Below, in pieces: positions 48,719 through 56,800 of a stretch of 64,000 bases of DNA. The notes under the pieces were generated by a model that searched no databases, had not been told where the DNA came from, and was given only the letters and a program-made list of their open reading frames with translations. The stretch is from positions 6,253,234 through 6,317,233 of the forward strand of contig NZ_CP081496.1 of assembly GCF_019774615.1 (NCBI RefSeq). Reading direction: 5' to 3'. Numbering within the stretch: the stretch's first letter is position 1; every line of letters starts with the position of its first letter. Source of the stretch: Streptomyces sp. BHT-5-2. GTDB lineage: Bacteria; Actinomycetota; Actinomycetes; Streptomycetales; Streptomycetaceae. The position numbers and the translations under genes are program-made.

Positions 48719-49708
48719 GTGAACCAGTCCGCGCCACCGCCCTACCGACGGATCGCGGCCGTGATCCGGGCGCGCGTCGACGCCGGCGAGCTGGCGCCGG
48801 GCGACCGGGTGCCGTCGACCCGGCGGATCACCCAGGAGTGGGGCGTCGCGATGGCGACCGCCACCAAGGCACTGGTCGCGCTGCGCCAGGAGGGCGTCGT
48901 GCGGGTCGTACCGGGAGTGGGGACGGTGGTCGCCGAACCGGCCGACCGGGCGGGCACCCCCGAGGCCGCTCCATACATGCCGGCGGGCGCGGAGCCCGAG
49001 GGGACGCCGAGGGGGCGGCGGCCCCGGGAGGCCGACGGCGCGCTGACCCGTGAGCGGATCGTCCGGGCAGGGATCGAGGTCGCCGACGCGGAGGGGCTGC
49101 GCGCGCTGTCGATGCGCCGCGTGGCGGCCGTGTTCGGGGTCTCCTCGATGGCGCTCTACCGGCATGTGGCCGGCAAGGACGAGCTGGTGATGCTGATGGC
49201 GGACGCCGCGTTCGCCGAGGTGCGGACGCCGGATCCGGCGCCTGCCGACTGGCGGGACCGGATGGAGACGGGCGCCCGCCTGCAGTGGGCGCTCTACCGG
49301 CGGCACCCGTGGCTCGCCCCGTACCTGTCGATCAGCCGGCCACAGCCGATGGGGCGGGCGATGGCGCTCATCGAGTGGACCATGGCGCGGGTCGAGGGGG
49401 TGGACCCGGTGACGCTGCTGCACATGGCGGTGACGCTGTTGAACCATGTGCGCGCCACCGCCGCGGGCTTTGAGGACGACTTGGAGGCCGAGCAGCACAC
49501 CGGAATGGACCGGGACCAGTGGATGGCGGCCATGGAGCCGGCCTACGAGCGCATCCTCCGGTCCGGCGCGTATCCCATGTACGCGAAGATGGACGGGGTG
49601 GAGGGGGAAGCCGTGACCCTGGACTCGCTCTTCGAATTCGGACTGGCGCGACTGCTGGACGGGATGTCGATGGTGGTGGAGGGGCGGTCGCCGGGACGGA
49701 TCCCTTAG
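48719..49708 (+). CDS. Hybrid GntR-TetR transcriptional regulator
   Basis: 329 residues with two DNA-binding modules in tandem. Residues about 8-75 are a GntR/YtrA winged helix (PYRRIAAVIRARVDAGELAPGD, RRITQEWGVAMATATKALV, GVVRVVPGVGTVV). After a Pro/Gly linker, residues about 108-160 are a TetR helix-turn-helix (LTRERIVRAGIEVADAEGLRAL, MRRVAAVFGVSSMALYRHVAGKDEL), and the rest is a TetR ligand domain. Such fusions occur in actinomycetes but are little studied. Divergent MFS gene and two CTAGTGCA dyads indicate the target. GTG at 48719 follows GGAGG. Confidence 0.92.
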   Translation: MNQSAPPPYRRIAAVIRARVDAGELAPGDRVPSTRRITQEWGVAMATATKALVALRQEGVVRVVPGVGTVVAEPADRAGTPEAAPYMPAGAEPEGTPRGRRPREADGALTRERIVRAGIEVADAEGLRALSMRRVAAVFGVSSMALYRHVAGKDELVMLMADAAFAEVRTPDPAPADWRDRMETGARLQWALYRRHPWLAPYLSISRPQPMGRAMALIEWTMARVEGVDPVTLLHMAVTLLNHVRATAAGFEDDLEAEQHTGMDRDQWMAAMEPAYERILRSGAYPMYAKMDGVEGEAVTLDSLFEFGLARLLDGMSMVVEGRSPGRIP

Positions 49709-49818
49709 AGGCGGGGCGAACGGATCCCGTAGGGGATGCGCGGGCCCCCTGCGGGGCCACAACGCGGCCGGGAGGGAGGTTGTTCCCTCCGTGTCCGGGC
49801 GCCGCGCCCGGCGGAAGG

Positions 49819-49948
49819 GCAGGAGCCGGAACGGCAGGAGCCGGAACGGCAAGCGGAAACCGCACTCGCGGGAAGACGCCGCTCGCGGGAAGACGCCGCT
49901 CGCAGGAAGACGCCACTGACAAGAAGCGGCCGCTCACAGGAAAAGGCG
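49819..49948. repeat. Two short tandem arrays (3 x 15 bases, 5 x 17 bases)
   Basis: First array 49819-49863: two exact GCAGGAGCCGGAACG units, then a diverged third. Second array 49864-49948: five 17-base units, ACTCGCGGGAAGACGCC and GCTCGCGGGAAGACGCC almost identical, later ones progressively changed. Units share GGAA spacing. This looks like a young, slipping minisatellite. Confidence 0.85.
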
Positions 49949-49970
49949 AGGAGACTTTCCGCTCCTCGCC
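49945..49970 (+). terminator. Hairpin, possible terminator of the hybrid regulator gene
   Basis: GGCGAGGAG (49945-49953) and CTCCTCGCC (49962-49970), eight-base loop, just before the RAE-like site. Confidence 0.55.
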
Positions 49971-49992
49971 ACTCTCAACGTATAGCGCACAG

Positions 49993-50013
49993 GGGGCCTT
50001 GCGGCAAGGCCCC
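49993..50013. promoter_or_regulatory. Rifamycin-associated element (RAE)-like palindrome
   Basis: Arms GGGGCCTTG and CAAGGCCCC around CGG, perfect. From memory, the published RAE found upstream of rifamycin-inactivating genes and helR in actinomycetes is an inverted repeat with the core CTTGCGGCAAG, which this contains. It lies 223 bases before the HelR ATG and 59 before the small ORF. Expected effect: rifamycin-inducible transcription. Confidence 0.88.
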
Positions 50014-50072
50014 GGTAGTGCCGCACAATCACTGGCCTGAGCCGGTAGCTGCGGAAACGGGGGACTCGCGAA

Positions 50073-50240
50073 GTGCGTGTGGAATTGCATGTCTTGGAAC
50101 GGTGGGCCGGAATCGGGCCCGTGGTGGGGATCGCGCCGGGTGCACGCCGGGCGCTCGGCGCCGCGGAGGCGGAGATCCGGGTGTGCGCGTCGACGCACTC
50201 CGGGAGCGCGACGGCCACGGAAGCGGGGCCGATCGCATGA
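50073..50240 (+). CDS. Possible small ORF coupled to helR (55 aa), unrecognised
   Basis: GTG at 50073 opens a 55-codon frame (begins VRVELHVLERWAGIGPVVG) that ends in TGA at 50238-50240, overlapping the HelR ATG by four bases (ATGA). GGGGGA at 50059-50064 is a good ribosome site, eight bases away, while HelR itself has only a weak site. About four in five codons end in G or C. It may be a leader that couples translation to helR, or a leftover. No similarity recognised. Confidence 0.4.
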   Translation: MRVELHVLERWAGIGPVVGIAPGARRALGAAEAEIRVCASTHSGSATATEAGPIA

Positions 50241-52396
50241 GTTCCCTGACCACCGGCGCGTTCGGCCTTCCCGAGCGACTCGCGGCCAAGGCCGACCCGG
50301 CGCTGATCGCCGGCGACGAGAAGCACTTCGCGGCCCTCGCGGAGAGCCTCGACGCGGCCGTCGCCGAACTCTCCGACCGCCTCGACGCGGAACGCCGGGC
50401 GCCCGGCGGCGTCGGCCGGCAGGCCATGGACCGCGACCTGGAGATCCACCGGCTGACCGGCCGGCTGGGCGCCCTGCGCCGCTTCGGCCTCGACCTGTGC
50501 CTCGGGCGCATGGTCCGCGCCGACGACCCCGAGCCCGTGTACGTCGGACGGCTCGGCCTCACCGACGGCGCGGGGCGCCGGCTGCTGCTCGACTGGCGCT
50601 CCCCCGCCGCCGAACCGTTCTTCGCGGCGACCCACGCCCGCCCGATGGGGCTGGCCAGCCGCCGCAGATACCGCTGGACCGGCGGCCGGATCAGCGACTA
50701 CTGGGACGAGGTGTTCACCGCCGACGGACTGGAGCGGCATGCCGCGCTCGACGACCAGTCCGCCTTCATCGCCGGTCTGGGCAGCAGCCGGTCGCCCCGG
50801 ATGCGCGATGTGCTCACCACCATCCAGGCCGACCAGGACGCCGTCATCCGGGCGGGCTCCCGCGGCGCGCTGGTCGTCGACGGCGGCCCCGGCACGGGCA
50901 AGACCGTCGTCGCACTGCACCGCTCCGCCTACCTCCTCTACTCCGACCCCCGCCTCGGGCACCGCAGGGGCGGCGTGCTGTTCGTCGGTCCGCACCAGCC
51001 CTATCTGGCCTATGTCTCCGACGTGCTGCCCAGCCTCGGCGAGGAGGGCGTGCAGATCTGCACGCTGCGGGACCTCGTCGCCGAGGGCGCCGGCGCGGCC
51101 GACGAGGCCGACCCGGAGGTGGCCCGGCTGAAGTCGTCCGCGGACATGGTGCGGGCGATCGAGACGGCCGTGAGGTTCTACGAGGAGCCGCCCACCGAGG
51201 GCATGACCGTCACGACCGACTGGGCCGACGTCCGGCTCAGCGCCGACGACTGGGCCGAGGCGTTCGACGCACCGGACCCGGGCACCCCGCACAACGAGGC
51301 GCGCGAGCAGATATGGGACGAGCTGGTCGCGATCCTGCTGGACAAGCTCGGCGGCGACGACAGCGGCATCTCGCCCGACCGGCTCCGCCGGTCGCTGCGG
51401 CACGACGAGGAACTGGTCACCACCCTCAACCGCGCCTGGCCACTGCTCGAAGCGGCCGACCTCGTAGGGGACCTGTGGTCGGTCCCGGCGTACTTGCGGA
51501 TGTGTGCGCCCTGGCTCGACCGCGACGAGGTCCGCAGGCTCCAGCGCAAGGCGGCACCCCAGGCGTGGACGGCGTCCGACCTGCCGCTGCTGGACGCGGC
51601 CCGGCAGCGGCTCGGCGACCCGGAGACGGCTCGGCGCAAGCGCCGGCACCGGGCCGCCGTCGCCGCCGAACGCGCCCGTATGGCCGACGTGATCGGCGAC
51701 ATCGTCGCGGCCGACGCCGACGGGGAGGGCGCGGTGACGATGCTGCGCGGCCGCGACCTCCAGGACACCCTGATCGACTCGGACGCACTGCCCGGCACCG
51801 ACCCGGACCGGCTCGCCGGCCCGTTCGCGCACATCGTCGTGGACGAGGCCCAGGAACTGACCGACGCCGAATGGCAGATGCTGCTGCTGCGCTGCCCGTC
51901 CCGGAGCTTCACCATCGTCGGGGACCGGGCCCAGGCCCGGCACGGCTTCACCGAGTCGTGGCGGGAGCGGCTCGAACGGATCGGACTCGACCGGGTCGAG
52001 GTGGCGTCCCTGAGCATCAACTACCGGACGCCGGAAGAGGTGATGGCGGCGGCCGAGCCGGTCATCCGGGCCGCGCTGCCGGACGCGAACGTGCCGACGT
52101 CCATCCGCAGCAGCGGCATCCCCGTCGTCCACGGGCACGTCGCGGAGCTGGACTCCGTCCTGGACGGCTGGCTCGCCGCGCACGACGACGGGACGGCGTG
52201 CGTCATCGGCGCGCCCGTGTTCCGGGAGCGGCCCCGGGTCCGGTCGCTGACGCCGGAGCTGTCGAAGGGGCTCGAGTTCGACCTGGTCGTGCTCGTCGAC
52301 CCGGAGACGTTCGGCGACGGGATCGAGGGGGCGGTGGACCGCTATGTCGCGATGACCCGGGCGACCCGGCAGCTGGTCGTGCTGACGAGTTCCTGA
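50237..52396 (+). CDS. helR: HelR-type RNA polymerase recycling ATPase (HelD family)
   Basis: 719-residue superfamily 1 helicase-like motor. An N-terminal helical arm (about 15-60) and a HelD-specific segment precede Walker A GGPGTGKT (216-223). The helicase half continues with HIVVDEAQEL (Walker B, about 531-540) and GDRAQARHGFTESW, and ends with NYRTPEEVM and LSKGLEFDLVVLVDP plus AMTRATRQL, the UvrD/HelD C-terminal motifs. HelR binds RNA polymerase, removes stalled complexes and, in S. venezuelae and mycobacteria, pushes out bound rifampicin. The RAE-like palindrome in front supports this assignment over a plain UvrD. Expected phenotype: rifamycin tolerance. Confidence 0.9.
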   Translation: MSSLTTGAFGLPERLAAKADPALIAGDEKHFAALAESLDAAVAELSDRLDAERRAPGGVGRQAMDRDLEIHRLTGRLGALRRFGLDLCLGRMVRADDPEPVYVGRLGLTDGAGRRLLLDWRSPAAEPFFAATHARPMGLASRRRYRWTGGRISDYWDEVFTADGLERHAALDDQSAFIAGLGSSRSPRMRDVLTTIQADQDAVIRAGSRGALVVDGGPGTGKTVVALHRSAYLLYSDPRLGHRRGGVLFVGPHQPYLAYVSDVLPSLGEEGVQICTLRDLVAEGAGAADEADPEVARLKSSADMVRAIETAVRFYEEPPTEGMTVTTDWADVRLSADDWAEAFDAPDPGTPHNEAREQIWDELVAILLDKLGGDDSGISPDRLRRSLRHDEELVTTLNRAWPLLEAADLVGDLWSVPAYLRMCAPWLDRDEVRRLQRKAAPQAWTASDLPLLDAARQRLGDPETARRKRRHRAAVAAERARMADVIGDIVAADADGEGAVTMLRGRDLQDTLIDSDALPGTDPDRLAGPFAHIVVDEAQELTDAEWQMLLLRCPSRSFTIVGDRAQARHGFTESWRERLERIGLDRVEVASLSINYRTPEEVMAAAEPVIRAALPDANVPTSIRSSGIPVVHGHVAELDSVLDGWLAAHDDGTACVIGAPVFRERPRVRSLTPELSKGLEFDLVVLVDPETFGDGIEGAVDRYVAMTRATRQLVVLTSS

Positions 52397-52424
52397 GACC
52401 TGAGGAGGTGAGGCGTCCCGCCGG

Positions 52425-53819
52425 CTAGCCGAGTTCGCCTCGTAAGCGTTGGGCGCGGAGGACGAGTTCGAGTTCGAAGCGGCGGTCGGGGTCGTCGACG
52501 TCGGGGCCCCACAGCTCGCGGATCTGGCGGAGGCGGTAGCGGACGGTCTGCGGGTGGACGCCGAGGCGGGCGGCGACCTCGGGGGCGCCGCCGCGGGTCT
52601 CCAGCCAGGCGAGCAGGGTCTCGGCCAGGCGGCGGCCGTGGGTGGGGCCGCAGTGGTCGAGCGGGGCGAGGCGGCGGCGGGTGAGGTCCTCGATCAGTTC
52701 GCCGGGCGGCAGCAGGACCAGCGCCTCGGTGTGCTCGGTGCACTGCAGGAGTTCGCCGGCGGGCAGCAGTCCGCGCTCCATCAGGTCGACCGCGGAGGCC
52801 GCCCAGCGCAGCGACTTCCCGGCGTCCGGCAGCGGCACGGCGGGGCCGATGGCACCCGACCAGCCGGCCGCGGCGCGGGCCAGCAGCTCGCGGCGGCCCG
52901 GGGCGTCCGGGTCCGGCACCACCAGCCGGGGCCGTTCGCACTCCATGTCCAGCAGGATCCCGTCGGCCACCGCGGGCGCGACCGCCTCCCGGTCCGGGCG
53001 CAGCAGCACCGCCACCGCGACCCGTTCGGGCAGCGGCCAGCCGATCAGCCGGGCGCGTTCGGCAAGTCGGGGGTGGGGGCTCCCGGCACCGGGGGCGGGC
53101 GGGGACGGGGGCGGAGCCGCGGCCCCCGCCTCGGAGAGTCCACCGGGGGCGGCGGCGGGGACAGCGGCGGAAGCGGAGGCCACGCCGACTGCGCCGGCTG
53201 CGCGGCCGGCCGCAGGGCCGTACCCGGCGCCGGCCCGCCGGCGGAGGGTTTCCGTGCCCTCCCCGGGATACGGGTCCGGTTCCGCGAACAGCTGGTCCAT
53301 CAGGCGGCGTTGCATCCGGAGGCGTTCGCCGGCCTGGCGGGCGGCGGCCTCCGCATAGCCGCGGACGGATTCGGCGACCAGCCCGTCGAGGTACTCGAAG
53401 CCGGACTCGGCCAGTTCGTACATGGCGGGGGCGGGGATGGCGACCTGCTGGCCGATCTCCGCCAGCCGCCGCCACGCCAGCCGCACCCCCAGCCGGTAGA
53501 TCGCCTGGAGGACGTCCAGGCTGCGGCCCTGGAGGACCTCGCCGCGGCCGAACTCCTGGAAGACGCGCGGGTGGACGTGCGGCCGGTCCAGGCCGGTGGT
53601 GAGGTGCGCGACGAAGTGCTCCAGGGACTGGCGGATGCCGACCAGGGCCCGCGGCTCCCCCGACTCGTCGGGGACCAGCGGCAGTCGGGGGTACTCGCTC
53701 CGGATCTCCCGGAAGATCTCCTGCGCCAGCGCGGGGACCTCCTCCAGGGCGAGGGCGGCGAACCGGTGCACCTGACAGGCCGGCACCTCCCGCCAGGCCG
53801 AGCGGACCGCGGTCACCAC
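52425..53819 (-). CDS. PucR-type transcriptional regulator
   Basis: 464 residues. A helical N-terminal region resembles the RsbT co-antagonist N-domain of PucR-like regulators (PHVHPRVFQEFGRGEVLQGRSLD, YRLGVRLAWRRL). A long Ala/Gly/Pro-rich linker follows (about 200-250). The C-terminal PucR HTH is ETLLAWLETRGGAPEVAARLGVHPQTVRYRLRQI, with LGVHPQTVRYRL as recognition helix. It starts 10 bases after a 48-residue membrane peptide gene. Targets are unknown. Confidence 0.9.
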   Translation of the reverse strand: MVTAVRSAWREVPACQVHRFAALALEEVPALAQEIFREIRSEYPRLPLVPDESGEPRALVGIRQSLEHFVAHLTTGLDRPHVHPRVFQEFGRGEVLQGRSLDVLQAIYRLGVRLAWRRLAEIGQQVAIPAPAMYELAESGFEYLDGLVAESVRGYAEAAARQAGERLRMQRRLMDQLFAEPDPYPGEGTETLRRRAGAGYGPAAGRAAGAVGVASASAAVPAAAPGGLSEAGAAAPPPSPPAPGAGSPHPRLAERARLIGWPLPERVAVAVLLRPDREAVAPAVADGILLDMECERPRLVVPDPDAPGRRELLARAAAGWSGAIGPAVPLPDAGKSLRWAASAVDLMERGLLPAGELLQCTEHTEALVLLPPGELIEDLTRRRLAPLDHCGPTHGRRLAETLLAWLETRGGAPEVAARLGVHPQTVRYRLRQIRELWGPDVDDPDRRFELELVLRAQRLRGELG

Positions 53820-53828
53820 GACGCGGCC

Positions 53829-53975
53829 CTACGCGCCGGGCCGGCCGAAGGTCACCAGCGGCACGTTCGGCTGCTCGGGGGCGGCCCGCAGGGCGGCGAC
53901 GATGCCCAGCGCGGCGCCCACGGCCAGGGCGGCGGCGGCCAGCGCGGTCAGCGCGGCGGCGAGCGTGCGGTGCAT
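53829..53975 (-). CDS. Small membrane peptide (48 aa), operon partner of the PucR gene
   Basis: One hydrophobic N-terminal helix (LAALTALAAAALAVGAALGIVAAL after MHRT), then a short tail APEQPNVPLVTFGRPGA. Every codon ends in G or C, strong evidence of coding. It ends 10 bases before the PucR start, so they are co-transcribed. Either an uncleaved membrane peptide or an unusual exported one. Similar peptides beside PucR genes in Streptomyces are from memory only. Confidence 0.75.
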   Translation of the reverse strand: MHRTLAAALTALAAAALAVGAALGIVAALRAAPEQPNVPLVTFGRPGA

Positions 53976-54318
53976 GACGCGGCGGTCCCTTCGTCGGCAG
54001 CCGGTACCGGGCGAGTGGCACGAACCGGACCGGTATCGGAAAAGCGGCACAGCGGAGCACGTCGACAGTCGACAGGTGTGCGGCCGCCGGTGCGGGCGGC
54101 CCTGCGGCCCCGCGGCCCGCGGGGTCCGACGGCTCGGAGGACCGGCGGCGGTGCCGCGTTCCCACCGCGCGGCGCCGCTTCGGTCGTGGTGCCTGCCGAG
54201 TGTGGAAGGGCATTGACGCGCTGTCAAGGGTTCGCTTACGTTCCCGGCCCATGACGCCGCGTCGCGGCGCCGCACGTGCACCAGGGCGTGTTCCCCCACC
54301 GCTTCCAGGAGTGCTCGT
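53976..54318. other. Divergent intergenic region, small peptide / DUF3068 gene
   Basis: 343 bases with a promoter-like pair at 54213-54242 for the plus-strand cluster and a likely promoter near 54030-54070 (AT-richer, CGACAGTCGACAGG dyad) for the minus strand. No gene seen. Confidence 0.5.
54213..54242 (+). promoter_or_regulatory. Promoter of the envelope cluster
   Basis: -35 TTGACG (54213-54218), 18-base spacer, -10 TACGTT (54237-54242), 77 bases before the DUF3068 start. TTGAC and GTCAA around GCGCT also make a 15-base dyad across the -35 (54213-54227), a possible regulator site. Confidence 0.6.
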
Positions 54319-55338
54319 ATGCGCCGATCCAGATGTTCCGGCCGTTCCGCGGCGTCCCCCGCGGCCCCCTCGCCGGCCGCCCGCACCGCCTCGCCACTCT
54401 CCCTCGTCCTCCTGGGCGCCGGCGTGTTCCTGCTGGTGCTGGCCCCGCTGCTGGCCTGGTACGTGACGCCGCGGGCCGCGGTCACCCCCGTCGACGTGGA
54501 CGTCACCACCGTCTTCACCGGCACCGGCAGCTACTTCGACGCCGGCGCGCTGACCACCCGCGACGGGCAGCGGATCACCGTCACCCGGCACGTGCTGGGC
54601 GATGTCGCGGCGAGCGAGCGGAGCGGGCGGGCGGTCTGGAACGTGTCCACGACGGTGGACACCCCGCGCACGCTGCCGCTCGCGGACCCGCGCCGGTCGT
54701 TCCAGTGGACCACCGGCCGCTGGGTCACCGACCGGCGCAGCAACGAACCGGTGCACTGCTGCGGGGAGTACCCCACCCGCTTCGACGGGGACGCCTACCT
54801 CAAGTTCCCCTTCGCGCTGGAGAAGAGGACCTACCGCTGGTGGGACGACACCCTCGGCGCGGCCGTCCCGCTCCGCTTCGCCGGCACCGTGCGGCTGTCC
54901 GGGATCACCGGCTACCGCTTCACCGGGACCGTGCCGGCCACCCGGACCGGCACCCGGCAGGTCCCCGGGCGGCTGGTCGGCCGGCCCGGACAGGGCCAGA
55001 TCCAGGCCGAGGAGTGGTACGCGAACACCGGGATCGCCCTGGTCGTCGAGGAGCGCACCGGGCGGATCGTCGACGCGTCGATCGCGCCGGTCAAGACGCT
55101 GCGGGCACCCGGCGCCCGGCGGGACGCGGTGGTGCTGCTGCGGGCCCGGCACCTGGCGTTCACGCCGGCCACCCGGCGGGCGCAGAGCGCCCTGGCGCGG
55201 GCCGACCGCGACAAGCTGGTGCTGGTCGGGCGGACCCTGCCGGTGGCGGCGGCCGCGGCCGGCGGGGTGCTCGCCGCCGCCTGGGTGCTGCTGGTGGCCC
55301 GCGGCCGACGGTCCGGTGGCCGATTCTCAGCGGCGTGA
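54319..55338 (+). CDS. DUF3068 membrane protein
   Basis: 339 residues. A short basic/Ser-rich start, a membrane helix (about 27-50, SLVLLGAGVFLLVLAPLLAW), a large extracytoplasmic beta-rich domain, and a C-terminal helix (about 305-325, AAAAAGGVLAAAWVLLVA). DUF3068 is an actinobacterial family tied to the outer envelope (some are annotated as porin PorA-like). The pair HCCGEY near residue 155 could form a disulfide. It heads the plus-strand cluster; the next gene starts 264 bases later. Confidence 0.88.
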   Translation: MRRSRCSGRSAASPAAPSPAARTASPLSLVLLGAGVFLLVLAPLLAWYVTPRAAVTPVDVDVTTVFTGTGSYFDAGALTTRDGQRITVTRHVLGDVAASERSGRAVWNVSTTVDTPRTLPLADPRRSFQWTTGRWVTDRRSNEPVHCCGEYPTRFDGDAYLKFPFALEKRTYRWWDDTLGAAVPLRFAGTVRLSGITGYRFTGTVPATRTGTRQVPGRLVGRPGQGQIQAEEWYANTGIALVVEERTGRIVDASIAPVKTLRAPGARRDAVVLLRARHLAFTPATRRAQSALARADRDKLVLVGRTLPVAAAAAGGVLAAAWVLLVARGRRSGGRFSAA

Positions 55339-55602
55339 CGACGTGACGGGCGGGACCGGAGCGGTTTTTGTCACCCCGGTGAGTAGCCGCGGCCCCGCCC
55401 CGCCGCGAACACTGTGCCTCCCACACCGGGAACACGCCCCCGCACGACCCCGTACGCCCCCCGCACCGTCCGCCCCGTACACCCGCAGACCGTTCCGTAA
55501 CACCCGCCGACCGCTCCCCGACGCTCCGCACGGCCCGCACGACTCAGCACGCAGTACGTCCCCCACCGCCGGTACCGCACCCTGAGACGAGTTGGATCGC
55601 AC

Positions 55603-56793
55603 ATGCCCCAGCATGTACCCCCCTCCCCACCGCTGCCCGCCGCACCGCCCGTCCCCGTTCCGCCCGTCCGGTCCGCTCCGCCGGCGGCCCCCACGCCGGC
55701 CGCCCCGGCCGCGCCCCCGCTGCCCCGCCGGATCGTCTTCCTGGCCCGCCGCGACCTGGCCAACCCCGCCGCCGGCGGCTCCGAACTGCTGGTGGACCGG
55801 ATCGCCGACGGGCTCACCGCCCACGGCCACGACGTCACCCTGCTGTGCGGCGGGCAGACCGCCGAGCACGGCTACCGCGTCCTGTCGGCGGGCGGCGACG
55901 CCGGCCACTTCCTGCGCGTCCCCCGCCAGGTGGCGCGCCGGACCGGCGGCTGCGACCTGCTGGTCGAGGTCTGCAACGGCATGCCGTACCTGGCGCCGCT
56001 GTGGCACCGCGGGCCGACGCTGTGCCTGGTCAACCACGTCCACACCGACCTGTGGCGGATGCGCTACCCGGCGCCCGCCGCCCGGCTCGGCCGCCGCCTG
56101 GAGCACTGGGCGCTGACCGGCACCCACCGCCACAACCTGATGGTCGCGGTCTCCGACTCGACCGCCGGCGCCCTCGCGGACCTCGGCGTCGCCCCCGACC
56201 GGATCCGGCTCGTCCACAACGGCGTCGAGGAGCCCGGCCCGCTCCTCCCCGAGGCCCCCGAGCCGCTGTTCCTGGCCATGGGCCGGCTCGTCGAGTACAA
56301 GCGGATCGACCTGCTGCTGCGGCTGTGGGAACGGGTCCGGCCGGTCACCGGCGGCCGGCTGGTCATCGTCGGCGACGGCCCGGAACGCGACCGGCTGACC
56401 GCGCTGGCCGGCCCCGACGTCACCTTCACCGGCCGGATCTCCGAACAGCGCAAGCACCAACTGCTCTGCTCCGCCTGGCTGTTGCTGCACCCCTCGCTCG
56501 TCGAGGGCTGGGGCCTGGTGGTGATGGAGGCCGCCGCGCGCGGCACCCCCACCGTCGGCTTCGACATCGCCGGGCTGCGGGACTCCGTCGAGAACGGCAC
56601 CACCGGGCTGCTGGCCCGCGGCGAGAGCACCTTCGCCGCGCACTGGTGCACCCTGGGCCTGAGCGCCCGGCGGCGGCACGCCCTGGGCGCCGCCGCCGCC
56701 GACCGTGCCGCCCGCTTCAGATGGAGCCGCACCGTCCGCAGCTTCCGGGCTGTCGCCGCGGAGGCGTACCTCCGGCCGCTCCCAGGGTGGTGA
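55603..56793 (+). CDS. Glycosyltransferase family 4
   Basis: 396-residue retaining, cytoplasmic GT-B glycosyltransferase. A Pro/Ala-rich N-terminal 42 residues is followed by RRIVFLARRDLANPAAGGSE (donor-domain start with the GSE loop), VSDSTAGAL, LVHNGVEEPG and the nucleotide-sugar motif HPSLVEGWGLVVMEAAARGTPTVGF (key E of the EX7E motif). It transfers a sugar to a lipid or polymer acceptor, presumably the start of the cluster product. It ends seven bases before the methyltransferase start. Confidence 0.92.
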   Translation: MPQHVPPSPPLPAAPPVPVPPVRSAPPAAPTPAAPAAPPLPRRIVFLARRDLANPAAGGSELLVDRIADGLTAHGHDVTLLCGGQTAEHGYRVLSAGGDAGHFLRVPRQVARRTGGCDLLVEVCNGMPYLAPLWHRGPTLCLVNHVHTDLWRMRYPAPAARLGRRLEHWALTGTHRHNLMVAVSDSTAGALADLGVAPDRIRLVHNGVEEPGPLLPEAPEPLFLAMGRLVEYKRIDLLLRLWERVRPVTGGRLVIVGDGPERDRLTALAGPDVTFTGRISEQRKHQLLCSAWLLLHPSLVEGWGLVVMEAAARGTPTVGFDIAGLRDSVENGTTGLLARGESTFAAHWCTLGLSARRRHALGAAAADRAARFRWSRTVRSFRAVAAEAYLRPLPGW

Positions 56794-56800
56794 CGGCCCC

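Larger units (their letters stand above)
49709..50072. other. Region upstream of helR with tandem repeats, hairpin and RAE-like site
   Basis: This 364-base stretch has no large gene. It holds the end of the regulator transcript, the 15- and 17-base tandem repeats at 49819-49948, a hairpin at 49945-49970 and the palindrome at 49993-50013. Near 50024-50029 CACAAT could be a -10 for helR. Confidence 0.6.

Noticed and set aside
49864..49948. CRISPR-like repeat array
   Set aside because: Units are 17 bases in direct contact with no unique spacers, and they decay. No cas genes nearby.
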